Source of the DNA: Candidatus Palauibacter poriticola
Lineage (GTDB): Bacteria > Gemmatimonadota > Gemmatimonadetes > Palauibacterales > Palauibacteraceae
Direction of reading: 5' to 3'
Length of the DNA: 64,000 nucleotides
NCBI GenBank assembly: GCA_012270965.1
Contig: JAAXHJ010000055.1
Coordinates: 79,345-143,344 of the forward strand
Below are positions 46,468-55,467 of this stretch, piece after piece. Positions within the stretch are counted from its first letter, which is position 1. Each line of letters opens with the position of its first letter. Below the pieces are notes generated by a model that made no database searches, was not told where the DNA came from, and saw nothing but the letters and a program-made list of their open reading frames with translations. The translations under genes were made by a program, and so were the position numbers.

Positions 46468-47603
46468 ACGGCGGCTTGACGGTGCGAACGAGGCACACGG
46501 CGCGGACGATTTGCCCGTGGCGGATCGCTCTCGTGGCCTGCGCGGGCATGCCGCCTCCCTCCCATGCCCAGTCGCTCCTGCCGATCACGGAAGGGGCGGG
46601 GGAGTGTGTGGTTCAGCTCCGCGAGGTCGTTCGTCTCGGCACCCCCGGCGATCCCGGAATGATCGGAAGTCGCCCGGAGATCGCGCGGACCGCGGCGGGT
46701 CACTACGTGGTGGCGAGCGTGGAGAACCGCGGGCAACTGCTCGTCTTCGATGCGGATGGCGCGTTCCTGGAGGCCTTTGGAGCCAGCGGAGACGGGCCCG
46801 GCGAGCTTCGCGTCCCGGGGCGCGTGCGTCCCGGACCCGATGGCGGCCTGCGGATCCTCGACCTCGTCAACCGCCGCATCACCCACCTGTCGCCGGACCG
46901 GGGGCTGCTCGAAACGACGGGAGTCCGCAGCCTGCACGGGCTCGATTTCGTGACCCTCGGCGCCGGAGAACGCCACGTCGTATCAGGATTCGGCCAGCTC
47001 GACGATGGACTGGGTGCGACGACGGAAATCGTCGGCCGTGACGGGGTCCGGCTTACGCGCTTGGGCGCCGTGCCCGTCGCGTCGTGGGTCGTGAACTTCT
47101 TCCGCGCCCCCCTCGCCCTGGACGGGCAGGGCCGGGTGTGGACGACCCGGGCGGGGGAATACGCCTTCGAGGCCTGGGATCCGGGACGGGGCGGCGAACC
47201 GCTCACGCGCCTAGCCGGAGAGCCCGACTGGTTCGACCCCGGACCACCGCGGCCGGGGGCGCCCCTCTCGGCGCCGGCCCCCTCCATCGTCATCAGTCTT
47301 CGCGTCGACCGCGGCCTGTTGTGGGCGGGCACCTGGGTCGCCGACGAGGACCGGGAGGCGGGAGCCGGTGCGCCGCCGTCGCCGCTAGAACTCGATCTTC
47401 TCCTCGATACGGTGCTGGACGTCATCGATCCGGAGAGCGGACGGCTCATTGCGCGTACGCGTCGCGACGAGGCGCTGAGGGGCACGGGCGACGACCGGCT
47501 GCTGTTCGGCGTGCGCGAAGAGGGAGGCATCGCCCGCGCCGTGATCTTCGAGCCCGCGCTCGAGGGCCCCGACTGCCCGGCGGCGAACCCGCCCGGCATG
47601 TGA
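46464..47603 (+). CDS. Secreted six-bladed beta-propeller protein
   Basis: A 379-residue protein with an N-terminal signal (WRIALVACAGMPPPSHAQ, probable cleavage after SHA). The mature part has repeated strand patterns such as GQLLVFDADGAFLEAFGASGDGPGELRVPGRV, with the NHL-type GxGPGE...G turn. Further blades follow (FRAPLALDGQGRVWTTRAGEY, LWAGTWVADED). These are typical of 6-bladed beta-propeller proteins common in some soil and marine phyla. The ligand is unknown. It overlaps ribF by four bases although the function looks unrelated, and it interrupts the usual ribF-rpsO order. Confidence 0.72.
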   Translation: MNGGLTVRTRHTARTICPWRIALVACAGMPPPSHAQSLLPITEGAGECVVQLREVVRLGTPGDPGMIGSRPEIARTAAGHYVVASVENRGQLLVFDADGAFLEAFGASGDGPGELRVPGRVRPGPDGGLRILDLVNRRITHLSPDRGLLETTGVRSLHGLDFVTLGAGERHVVSGFGQLDDGLGATTEIVGRDGVRLTRLGAVPVASWVVNFFRAPLALDGQGRVWTTRAGEYAFEAWDPGRGGEPLTRLAGEPDWFDPGPPRPGAPLSAPAPSIVISLRVDRGLLWAGTWVADEDREAGAGAPPSPLELDLLLDTVLDVIDPESGRLIARTRRDEALRGTGDDRLLFGVREEGGIARAVIFEPALEGPDCPAANPPGM

Positions 47604-47651
47604 GGGACGGTGAGGGCGTGTGAGGGCTGGAGGCCTGTCCGGAGGCCTACC

Positions 47652-47680
47652 TTTACAGAACGGCGGGTCGATTCTAGTTT
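47652..47680 (+). promoter_or_regulatory. Candidate promoter of rpsO
   Basis: TTTACA (47652-47657), 17-base spacer, TAGTTT (47675-47680) followed by TATGG. It would give a leader of about 100 bases, enough for S15 autoregulation. Three ATCGAGGGA repeats (47756-47787) precede the GTG; the last provides the ribosome-binding site. Confidence 0.45.
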
Positions 47681-47788
47681 TATGGACTGTATGTGAAGCG
47701 GCACGGCGGGCTTCGTCATCCTGCGGATCGCTCCGCGCGCCGAAGCGGGGCGGCGGATCGAGGGATCATCGAGGGATAATCGAGGGAC

Positions 47789-48052
47789 GTGGAGAAAACA
47801 AAGAAGCAGGGAATCATAGAGAAGTTCTCGCGACGCGAGAACGACCAGGGGTCGGCTCCGGTGCAGATCGCCCTGCTCACGGCGCGCATCGAGGAGCTGA
47901 CCGGGCATTTCCGGGATCACCCCAAGGATCATCACAGCCGCCGCGGCCTCCTGAAGATGGTTGGCCGCCGCCGTCGACTGTTGAACTACCTCCGGCGGAC
48001 GGATCTCGACCGCTACCGAACGGTCATCGAGGAGCTTGGGCTACGCCATTGA
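47789..48052 (+). CDS. rpsO: 30S ribosomal protein S15
   Basis: Primary 16S rRNA-binding protein, here 87 residues. [58 protein letters not shown] and the C-terminal [12 protein letters not shown] are nearly canonical. The GTG start is preceded by GAGGGA. It is followed by pnp, the conserved rpsO-pnp order. Confidence 0.97.
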   Translation: MEKTKKQGIIEKFSRRENDQGSAPVQIALLTARIEELTGHFRDHPKDHHSRRGLLKMVGRRRRLLNYLRRTDLDRYRTVIEELGLRH

Positions 48053-48195
48053 GGCGCCGCCCCGCTGCCCAGCCTCCGCCTCCGCCGGCCCGCATCGTCG
48101 GGTTCCCCGTGTTCCTTCCCTCGTACGGCCCCGGATCCCCCCGGCCGGGGCGCTGAATCGAAGAAGCCGATGCAAGCTTGAGAGACACATCATGA

Positions 48196-48221
48196 GCGCC
48201 GGCTTGGTGAAACGCCGGCGC
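48196..48221 (+). promoter_or_regulatory. Stem-loop in the rpsO-pnp spacer
   Basis: GCGCCGGC, loop TTGGTGAAAC, GCCGGCGC: a perfect 8-bp stem about 50 bases before the pnp ATG, with no T run. A comparable RNase III-processed hairpin in the E. coli rpsO-pnp leader mediates PNPase autoregulation; the same role here is inference. Confidence 0.5.
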
Positions 48222-48273
48222 GGCGCGCGGAATCCCGCGGCGCCACACCCGAAGAAGGAAGAGAAGAGAGAGA

Positions 48274-50370
48274 ATGACACACCGAATTGAAACTGAATTC
48301 CACGGACGGCCCCTGATCCTCGAGACGGGCAGAATGGCCCGGCAGGCCGACGGCGCCGTCTACGTGCAGTACGGGGAGACCGCGTTGCTCGTCACCGCCA
48401 CGGCGGACCGCAAGCCCACGCATCTTCCCTTCTTCCCCCTTACGGTCGAGTACCGGGAGAAAACCTACGCGGCCGGCAAGTTCCCCGGCGGGTTCATCAA
48501 GCGGGAAACCCGGCCCGGCGAGAAGGAGACGATCTCGGCGCGGCAGATCGACCGGCCCCTGCGGCCGCTCTTCCCCGCGGACTACCGGAACGACACGCAG
48601 GTCGTCTGCTTCGTGATTTCCGCGGATCAGGAGAACGACGCGGACGTCATCGGCATGCTGGGGGCGTCGACGGCTCTCCTCCTGTCCCCGATCCCGTGGG
48701 GCGGGCCCGTCGCCGGCGTCCGGGTCGCCCGCCGGGACGGCGACTGGCTCGTCAACCCGACTTTCGATGACCTCGAGCTGTGCGACTTGGAGATCGTCGT
48801 CGCCGGCTCCGAGGAATCGATCGTGATGGTCGAGGGCGCCTGCCTGGAAGCCACCGAGGACGAGTTCCTCGAAGCGATGCGCGTGGGACAGGCGGCGATC
48901 ACCGAACTCATCGGACTCCAGCGGGAACTCGTGCGGATGGCGGGAGCCCGGGAGACGTTCGACTACGAGCCCGTCGGGCCCGCGCCGGAAGTCGTGGCGA
49001 AGGTCACGGACCAGGCGGCCGCACGCGTGGGAGAAGCGCTCCGGATCGCGGACAAAGAGGAGCGCGGACGCGCCCTGTCCGCCCTTCGCGAAGAGGTGGC
49101 TGCGCGACTCGAGGCGGAGCACCCCGATTGCGCCGGCGACGTCGGTGCCGCGCTGCGCAAGCTGGAGAAGGAGACGATGCGCCGGCGCATCCTCGAAGAC
49201 GGAGAGCGGATCGACGGTCGCGGCATGAACGACATCCGCGACATCACGTGCGAGGTCGGCCTCCTGCCGCGAACGCACGGTTCGGCGCTCTTCACCCGGG
49301 GGCAGACGCAGGCGCTCGCGGTGACCACGCTGGGGACGGTGCGGGACGAGCAGCGGATCGACTCCGTGGATGTGCGCGAGGAAACCTCTAAGTCCTTCAT
49401 GCTCCACTACAACTTCCCCGGCTTTTCGACGGGCGAAGTGCGAATGTTCCGGGGGACGAGCCGCCGTGAGACGGGACACGGCATGCTGGCCGAGCGCGCG
49501 CTTCAGGCCCTCCTCCCGGCGTACGAGGACTTCCCGTACACGATCCGCGTCGTCTCCGACATCCTGGAATCGAACGGGTCGAGTTCGATGGCCTCCGTGT
49601 GCGGCGGATCGCTCTCCCTCATGGATGCGGGAGTGCCGATGCGGGCCCCGTGCGCGGGGATCGCGATGGGGCTCATCAAGCAGGGCGACCGGGTCGAAAT
49701 CCTCACCGACATCCTCGGCGTCGAGGACGCCCTCGGCGACATGGACTTCAAGATTGCCGGGACCGAGCGCGGGATCACGGCCGTCCAGATGGACATCAAG
49801 GCCGACGGACTCTCCGTCGACACGCTGCGCGAGGCCCTGGCCCGGGCGCGCGATGCCCGGCTGCGGATCCTCGCGTCGATGAACGAGACGCTCGAGGCGG
49901 CCCGCGAGGAGATGTCGCCGCACGCGCCGCGGATCGTCACGCTGCAGATCAACCCGCAGAAGATCGGCGAGGTCATCGGGCCGAAGGGGAAGACGATCCG
50001 GATGATTCAGGAGGAGACCGGCACGGAGGTCAACATCGACGACTCGGGCACGGTCACCATCGCGGCGCCCTCGGGCGCGGGTGCGCAGCATGCGCGCGAG
50101 ATGGTGGAGGGCATCGTTCAGGAGCCGGAGGTCGGACGAATCTACCGCGGCGTCGTCAAGAACACGACGGACTTCGGCGCCTTCGTCGAGATCATCCCCG
50201 GGGTCGAGGGCCTGTGCCACATCTCGGAACTCGAGGAGGGCCGCACGGCGAGGACGGAAGACGTCGTGAACCCGGGCGACGAAGTGAAGGTGAAGCTGCT
50301 CGCCGTGGATGACCGCGGACGTCTCAAGCTCTCGCGGCGCGCGGCCCTTGCCCCCGCCGAGAAGGCCTGA
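48274..50370 (+). CDS. pnp: Polyribonucleotide nucleotidyltransferase (PNPase)
   Basis: Phosphorolytic 3'-5' exoribonuclease of RNA turnover. Two RNase PH domains ([22 protein letters not shown] in the first, [19 protein letters not shown]-type substrate loop and [23 protein letters not shown] in the second), a helical domain between, a KH domain (about 555-615, [17 protein letters not shown]) and an S1 domain (about 625-690). 698 residues. The ATG follows a strong purine-rich AAGAGAGAGA site. Conserved after rpsO. Confidence 0.97.
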   Translation: MTHRIETEFHGRPLILETGRMARQADGAVYVQYGETALLVTATADRKPTHLPFFPLTVEYREKTYAAGKFPGGFIKRETRPGEKETISARQIDRPLRPLFPADYRNDTQVVCFVISADQENDADVIGMLGASTALLLSPIPWGGPVAGVRVARRDGDWLVNPTFDDLELCDLEIVVAGSEESIVMVEGACLEATEDEFLEAMRVGQAAITELIGLQRELVRMAGARETFDYEPVGPAPEVVAKVTDQAAARVGEALRIADKEERGRALSALREEVAARLEAEHPDCAGDVGAALRKLEKETMRRRILEDGERIDGRGMNDIRDITCEVGLLPRTHGSALFTRGQTQALAVTTLGTVRDEQRIDSVDVREETSKSFMLHYNFPGFSTGEVRMFRGTSRRETGHGMLAERALQALLPAYEDFPYTIRVVSDILESNGSSSMASVCGGSLSLMDAGVPMRAPCAGIAMGLIKQGDRVEILTDILGVEDALGDMDFKIAGTERGITAVQMDIKADGLSVDTLREALARARDARLRILASMNETLEAAREEMSPHAPRIVTLQINPQKIGEVIGPKGKTIRMIQEETGTEVNIDDSGTVTIAAPSGAGAQHAREMVEGIVQEPEVGRIYRGVVKNTTDFGAFVEIIPGVEGLCHISELEEGRTARTEDVVNPGDEVKVKLLAVDDRGRLKLSRRAALAPAEKA

Positions 50371-50432
50371 TCACGTCGCGTCCCGGCCCGCCCGCGCGCG
50401 GGCCGGCCCGGGAGTTGCGGCCGACTGACGGC

Positions 50433-51734
50433 ATGGGAGGCCGGCTCGACCGGGAGGTATACCGAACTCGGCTCCCGGACGGCCCCCTCGTGCTCAGCGA
50501 GCGCATGGATTCCGTGCGCTCCGTCGCCATCGGCCTCTGGGTGCGACAGGGCCGCGTTCACGAGGATGCCGAGCGCGGCGGCTCGTCCCATCTGCTCGAG
50601 CACATGGTCTTCAAGGGGACGCACCGGCGCTCCGCACGCGATCTTGCCTGGGAGCTGGAGCGGCTCGGCGGCGCGCTGGACGCGTATACGACCCACGAGT
50701 TCACCGCCTTTCAGGCGCGGGTACCGGCGGGCGCCCTCGGCATCGCGCTCGACGTGCTGTGCGACCTCGCCTTCTTCCCGCGGCTCTCCCAACCGGACTT
50801 GGATGTGGAACGCGAGGTCGTGCTGGAGGAGATCGCCGCCGCGGCGGAAGTCCCGGAGGACATCGTCTTTGAAGAGCACGCGCGCGCCCTCTACGGCGGA
50901 CATCCGTACGGCGAACCGATCCTCGGCACCCGGGCGTCGGTTCAGGCGCTTTCTCTGTCCGAGCTGGCGGAAGTGCACGATCGCGCGTACCGGGCGGGGA
51001 ACGTGGTCGTGGCGGCGGCGGGAGCGGTGGAGCACGACGATCTCGTGGACGGACTGGCGCGCTGGCTCCCCCGCCGGGCCGCCGTCCCCGCCCCCGCCGA
51101 CCCGCCGCCCCCGGTTGGCGAGGCGGGCTTCCGGCGCATGCGGCGCGCGGGCGGCCGACAAACGCATATCGTGACCGGAGGCCTCTCCGTTCCGTACCGC
51201 GATCCCCTGCGCTACGCCATCCACGTCACGGCGACCGCCTTGGGCGGCGGCATGAGTTCGCGGCTCTTCCAGAGAATCCGTGAAGAGCGCGGTCTCGCCT
51301 ATGCCGTGTACAGCTTTCACGGCTTCCATGCGGGGGCGGGCCACGTCGGCGCCTACGTCGGGACGCGACCCGAGAGCGCCGCGGACGCGCGCGAGGCGGT
51401 GGAGGAGGAACTCGCCCTGCTGGCGAGGGAGGGTCTGACCCGCCAGGAGCTGGACGACACCCGAAGCCAGCTGAAGGGACAGTTCCTGATCTCGCTCGAA
51501 TCGCCGGCGAGCCGAATGAACCGGCTTGCCGGCGTCGCCCTGTACGGCCATGCGTACCGCACGCTGGACGAGGTGGCGGCGAGAATCGACGCGGTCGACG
51601 GTGCGCACTGTTCCGAAGCCGCCGCATACTTCTCACCGGAACGACTCGCGACCCTCGAGCTGGCGCCCGGCCACGCCCCGGAGCGCCCCGCAACCGACGC
51701 GACCCGAGCGTCCCCGGGGAAGGAACGAAGATGA
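50433..51734 (+). CDS. M16 family zinc peptidase
   Basis: A single-domain-pair pitrilysin/processing-peptidase homologue of 433 residues. The inverted zinc motif HxxEH is HLLEH (H53, E56, H57), with the distal Glu133 in EREVVLEE, so it should be catalytically active. The C-terminal half contains the R/Y pair region ([23 protein letters not shown]). Homologues are often encoded right after pnp, as here. ATG 50433 chosen over a TTG six codons upstream. ATGA overlap with ald. Confidence 0.9.
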   Translation: MGGRLDREVYRTRLPDGPLVLSERMDSVRSVAIGLWVRQGRVHEDAERGGSSHLLEHMVFKGTHRRSARDLAWELERLGGALDAYTTHEFTAFQARVPAGALGIALDVLCDLAFFPRLSQPDLDVEREVVLEEIAAAAEVPEDIVFEEHARALYGGHPYGEPILGTRASVQALSLSELAEVHDRAYRAGNVVVAAAGAVEHDDLVDGLARWLPRRAAVPAPADPPPPVGEAGFRRMRRAGGRQTHIVTGGLSVPYRDPLRYAIHVTATALGGGMSSRLFQRIREERGLAYAVYSFHGFHAGAGHVGAYVGTRPESAADAREAVEEELALLAREGLTRQELDDTRSQLKGQFLISLESPASRMNRLAGVALYGHAYRTLDEVAARIDAVDGAHCSEAAAYFSPERLATLELAPGHAPERPATDATRASPGKERR

Positions 51735-52846
51735 TCGTTGGCGTACCGAAGGAGGTAAAGGCGGAAGAGAGCCGCGTGGCCCTCGTTCCGGCCGGCGTGA
51801 CCGCGCTCGTCGCGGCCGGACACACGGTGTGTGTCGAACGCGACGCGGGTCTGGGCAGCGGCTTCGCGGATGACATGTACGTCGCCGCGGGGGCGGAGGT
51901 GCTGGGTTCGGTGGACGGGGTTTGGGAGCGGGCCGAACTCATCGTGAAGGTCAAGGAGCCCATCGAATCCGAATACGGTCGGATGCGGGCCGGCCAAGTC
52001 ATCTTCACGTACTTCCACTTCGCGGCCGACGAACGTCTCACGCACCGCACGCTCGAGAGCGGCTGCGTCGCGATCGCCTACGAGACGGTCCAGCTCCCGA
52101 CGGGCGAACTCCCGCTGCTCACGCCGATGTCCGAAGTGGCGGGGCGGATGGCGATCCAGGAAGCCGCAAAGTACCTCGAGCGCGTCGCGGGCGGGTCCGG
52201 GATCCTGCTCGGCGGCGTGCCCGGGGTTCTCCCCGCCGAAGTCGTCATCCTCGGGGGTGGGGTCGTCGGCGCGAACGCGGCCACGATCGCGGCCGGGTTC
52301 GGCGCCCACGTGACGGTCCTCGACGTCAATCTCCCGCGTCTCCGGTACCTGGCGGAGGTCATGCCCGCCAACGTGAACACGCTCTACTCGAACCGCCACT
52401 CGATCCTCGAGCAGATCGAACGGGCGGATGTCGTGATCGGCGCCGTGCTCGTCCCCGGCGGGAAGGCGCCGAAGCTCGTGCGTCGCGACGACCTTAGGCG
52501 GATGAAGGACGGCTCCGTGATCGTCGACGTGGCCGTGGATCAGGGCGGCTGCGTCGAGTCCGCGCGCCCGACCACGCACAACGACCCCACCTACACCGTG
52601 CACGGGGTCATCCACTACTGCGTGGCGAACATGCCGGGGGCCGTCCCGAGAACCTCCACGCTGGCTCTCACGAACGCGACGTTCCCCTACGTCCTGCACT
52701 TGGCGAATCGAGGGTGGGAGATGGCGTGCGACGAGGATCCGCACCTCGCCCTCGGGGTCAACATCGCGGGCGGGCGGGTCACCTACGAGGCCGTCGCACA
52801 GGCGTTCGATCTCGAATACACGCCCCTCGAGGAGATCTCCGCGTGA
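51731..52846 (+). CDS. ald: Alanine dehydrogenase
   Basis: NAD-dependent reversible deamination of L-alanine to pyruvate and ammonia. [39 protein letters not shown] (active-site His region), the Rossmann segment VVILGGGVVGANAATIAAGFGA and VDVAVDQGGCVESARPTTH are characteristic. 371 residues. It starts with an ATGA overlap; its product is both a nitrogen source and, with the neighbouring wall genes, a supply of pyruvate/alanine for peptidoglycan, though that link is only suggested by position. Confidence 0.95.
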   Translation: MIVGVPKEVKAEESRVALVPAGVTALVAAGHTVCVERDAGLGSGFADDMYVAAGAEVLGSVDGVWERAELIVKVKEPIESEYGRMRAGQVIFTYFHFAADERLTHRTLESGCVAIAYETVQLPTGELPLLTPMSEVAGRMAIQEAAKYLERVAGGSGILLGGVPGVLPAEVVILGGGVVGANAATIAAGFGAHVTVLDVNLPRLRYLAEVMPANVNTLYSNRHSILEQIERADVVIGAVLVPGGKAPKLVRRDDLRRMKDGSVIVDVAVDQGGCVESARPTTHNDPTYTVHGVIHYCVANMPGAVPRTSTLALTNATFPYVLHLANRGWEMACDEDPHLALGVNIAGGRVTYEAVAQAFDLEYTPLEEISA

Positions 52847-52884
52847 GTCCGGGAAGCCGGGGGCGAGAGGAGCCGCGAGGCGAC

Positions 52885-52913
52885 TTTCCTGCGTCCGAGA
52901 CTACGTTTACATT
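52885..52913 (+). promoter_or_regulatory. Weak candidate promoter of the mreB operon
   Basis: TTTCCT (52885-52890), 17-base spacer, TACATT (52908-52913). Matches are modest but the site lies in the only A/T-rich part of the 183-base gap before mreB. Confidence 0.3.
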
Positions 52914-53029
52914 TCGGCTGTCCTTCACCCGGACTGGCCGTTTCCGAACCGATTTGCCGCCTTGGAGGTGTACCCCCCGTGTCCCTCAATCCACCGACCT
53001 CGCGCCGGCCCGGAAGGGCGGCCCGCTAG

Positions 53030-54064
53030 ATGGGTAAGTGGTCGCTGCGGGGCAACTTCCTGCCAATCAGCAAGATCGGAGTGGATCTGGGAACCGCGAA
53101 CACCCTCGTACACGTCGAGGGCGAGGGCATCGTCCTCAACGAGCCGTCGGTCGTCGCGATCCGAAGGGAAACCGGCCGCATCGAGGGGATCGGCCTCGCG
53201 GCCAAGCGCATGCTCGGCCGCACGCCGAGCGGGATCGAGGCGGTTCGGCCGCTGAAGGACGGCGTGATCGCGGACGTGGACATCACCGAGATGATGATCC
53301 GCTACTTCCTCAAGGAAGTGATGACCGCGCGGCTCTTCAAGATCCGGCCTATCGTCGTGGTCGGCGTACCGTCCGGGATCACGGAACTCGAGCGTCGGGC
53401 CGTCCGGACCAGCGCGCATGCCGCCGGCGCCAAGGAAGTCTACATGGTGGCGGAACCGATGGCGGCGGCCATCGGCGTCGGACTGCCGGTGGAGACGCCC
53501 ACGGGCAACATGATCATCGACGTCGGGGGCGGGACGAGCGAGATCGCCGTCATTGCGCTCTCGGGGTCGGTCGCGGACACGTCGATTCGGGTGGGCGGCG
53601 ACGAACTGGACTCCACGATCGTCTCCTTCATCCGTAAGAACTACAACCTGCTCATCGGCGAGCCGACGGCCGAAGCCGTCAAGATCCAGATCGGATCGGC
53701 GTATTCCACGGGCGACGACAAGGAGATGCTGGTCAAGGGGCGGCATCTCGTCTCCGGCATTCCGAAGACCGTGCGGGTCCATTCGGGCGAGGTCCGCGAG
53801 TGTCTGCAGGAGCCGATTCAGCAGATCGTGGCCGCGGTACGGCGGGCGCTTGAGATCACGCCGCCGGAACTCGCCTCCGATATCGTGGACCGGGGCGTCG
53901 TCATGACGGGGGGCGGCGCCCTCGTGCGGGGACTGGATACGTTGCTGGGCGAAGAAACGGGGCTCCCGATCCATGTCGATGAGGAACCGCTCACCTGCGT
54001 GGTGCGGGGCTGTGGGAAGATCCTCGAGGAATTTGGACGGTATCGTGGAGTTCTCACGAGTTGA
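53030..54064 (+). CDS. mreB: Rod shape-determining protein MreB
   Basis: Bacterial actin that organises the elongasome under the inner membrane. ISKIGVDLGTANTLVHVEG (phosphate 1), VVGVPSGITELERRAVRTSAHAAGA, PMAAAIGVGLPVETPTGNMIIDVGGGTSEIAVIALSG (in two parts, phosphate 2) and VMTGGGALVRGLD (adenosine site) are all present. 344 residues. It heads the mreB-mreC-mreD-pbp2-rodA operon, so the organism is probably rod-shaped. Confidence 0.97.
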   Translation: MGKWSLRGNFLPISKIGVDLGTANTLVHVEGEGIVLNEPSVVAIRRETGRIEGIGLAAKRMLGRTPSGIEAVRPLKDGVIADVDITEMMIRYFLKEVMTARLFKIRPIVVVGVPSGITELERRAVRTSAHAAGAKEVYMVAEPMAAAIGVGLPVETPTGNMIIDVGGGTSEIAVIALSGSVADTSIRVGGDELDSTIVSFIRKNYNLLIGEPTAEAVKIQIGSAYSTGDDKEMLVKGRHLVSGIPKTVRVHSGEVRECLQEPIQQIVAAVRRALEITPPELASDIVDRGVVMTGGGALVRGLDTLLGEETGLPIHVDEEPLTCVVRGCGKILEEFGRYRGVLTS

Positions 54065-54091
54065 TGCCGAGCCCCTGCTGAATCACCGCCC

Positions 54092-54985
54092 GTGAGCGTT
54101 CGGGGCGTCCGGCCGCGGAGTCGCGGGCCGCTCGATGTCGTCTTCTTCTCCCTCGCCCTCATCCTCAGCGGCATCGCCGCGGGTCTGCCCGTCGCCCTTC
54201 AGAGCCATGTGGAGTCCGCGGTCCGCGCCACCGCGCTTTATCCCTTCCTGTTCCTCCATCGCCTCGCCGCCGAGCGGGGACAGATCGAGAGCCGCGTCGA
54301 TGGCCTGCTGGCGGAACGAGACTCCCTCACCGAACTCCTGCTGCGCTACCGGGAGCGCCCGGTGCCGGTCGAGGAGGGTTCGCGCGCGCTGGATCTCGCG
54401 GCGCTCCCGGCCGGCTCGGCCGCGCCGGCGGTCGTCTACCCGGGTCGCCCCCAAGTAGGGAATCCGGACTTGTTCGTGCTGTCGGGACCCGATTTCGGCG
54501 GTCGTGAATTTCCCGTGGGCGTCTTCACCGGCATCGGGCTCGTCGGTGTCGTGCGGGCCCCTCACGGACGGGGTGGACGGGGCGAATTCTGGAGCCACCC
54601 CGACTTCCGGGTCAGCGTCCTGGCCGAAGGGGAAGGCGTGTCGGGGCTCGTGCGGCCGCTGCGCGCCGACGGAGGGCAACCGGTGCTCCTCCTCGAGGGC
54701 GCGCCCTTCCAGGCGGACATCCCGGTAGGAGCCCTGCTCGTCACGACGGGGATTGCCGGCGTCTATCCGCCGGGGGTGCCGGTGGGGCGAATCCGCGAAC
54801 CCCACGAACCGGAGGCGGGCTGGATGAAGCGCTACGTCGTCGAGCCCTCCGTGCGTCCGGAAGAAGTCAGAGACGTGTTCGTGTGGAACCGGCCGGCGTT
54901 GCCGGCGGACGCTGAGGCGGATACGGCTTCCGCGCCGGTGGAACCCGAGCCTGCGCCGGCGGACACGGCTTCGGCCCGTCGATGA
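54092..54985 (+). CDS. mreC: Rod shape-determining protein MreC
   Basis: Periplasmic scaffold of the elongasome. A membrane segment (about 17-37), a coiled-coil region (about 55-90, with AERGQIESRVDGLLAERDSLTELLLRY) and the MreC beta-barrel domain (about 105-275, IGLVGVVRAPHG, GALLVTTGIAGVYPPGVPVGRI). 297 residues with a Pro/Glu/Ala tail. GTG start, 27 bases after mreB; ATGA overlap with mreD. Confidence 0.93.
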   Translation: MSVRGVRPRSRGPLDVVFFSLALILSGIAAGLPVALQSHVESAVRATALYPFLFLHRLAAERGQIESRVDGLLAERDSLTELLLRYRERPVPVEEGSRALDLAALPAGSAAPAVVYPGRPQVGNPDLFVLSGPDFGGREFPVGVFTGIGLVGVVRAPHGRGGRGEFWSHPDFRVSVLAEGEGVSGLVRPLRADGGQPVLLLEGAPFQADIPVGALLVTTGIAGVYPPGVPVGRIREPHEPEAGWMKRYVVEPSVRPEEVRDVFVWNRPALPADAEADTASAPVEPEPAPADTASARR

Positions 54986-55443
54986 GTCCGGCGCGGAGGT
55001 GGTTTGTCGCCGCGCTCCTGCTCGTCCTGCACTTCGCCCTGCATCCGCTCTGGAGCCGATGGCCGATCGGGCCCGACCTCGCGGCCGGCGGGTTGATTCT
55101 GAGTGCGCTGCAGCTCCGCTGGGGACGGGCCGCCGCCTTCGGGTGCGTGATCGGCCTCATGGAAGCGTCGATCTCCCTGGGACCGATGGGCCTCGCGATG
55201 TTACTCTTCTCGCTGGCGGGGGCGCTCGTCGGCTGGGTGCGGCACCTCATCTACTCGGATTCGGACTATGCGACGCCCGTCTTCGTCTTCTTGGGGACGT
55301 GGTTGCTCCGGTTGGCGGTCACGGTCTTCGTCGTCGGAGATTCGTCGACGGATGCCCTGCTCGTCGACGGTGCCGCAGCGGCCGCGCTGACCACGGCGGT
55401 ATGGTGGGCCGCGGCGAGGCTGGTATTGGCAGTCACGAGGTGA
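54982..55443 (+). CDS. mreD: Rod shape-determining protein MreD
   Basis: Small multi-spanning membrane protein of 153 residues, hydrophobic over most of its length (about four to five segments), with the Pro-containing first helix and GPDLAAGGLILSALQLRWG typical of MreD. Assignment rests as much on its place between mreC and pbp2 as on sequence. Confidence 0.85.
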   Translation: MSPARRWFVAALLLVLHFALHPLWSRWPIGPDLAAGGLILSALQLRWGRAAAFGCVIGLMEASISLGPMGLAMLLFSLAGALVGWVRHLIYSDSDYATPVFVFLGTWLLRLAVTVFVVGDSSTDALLVDGAAAAALTTAVWWAAARLVLAVTR

Positions 55444-55467
55444 AGGGGAGGATGTGAAGGGAGGGAT

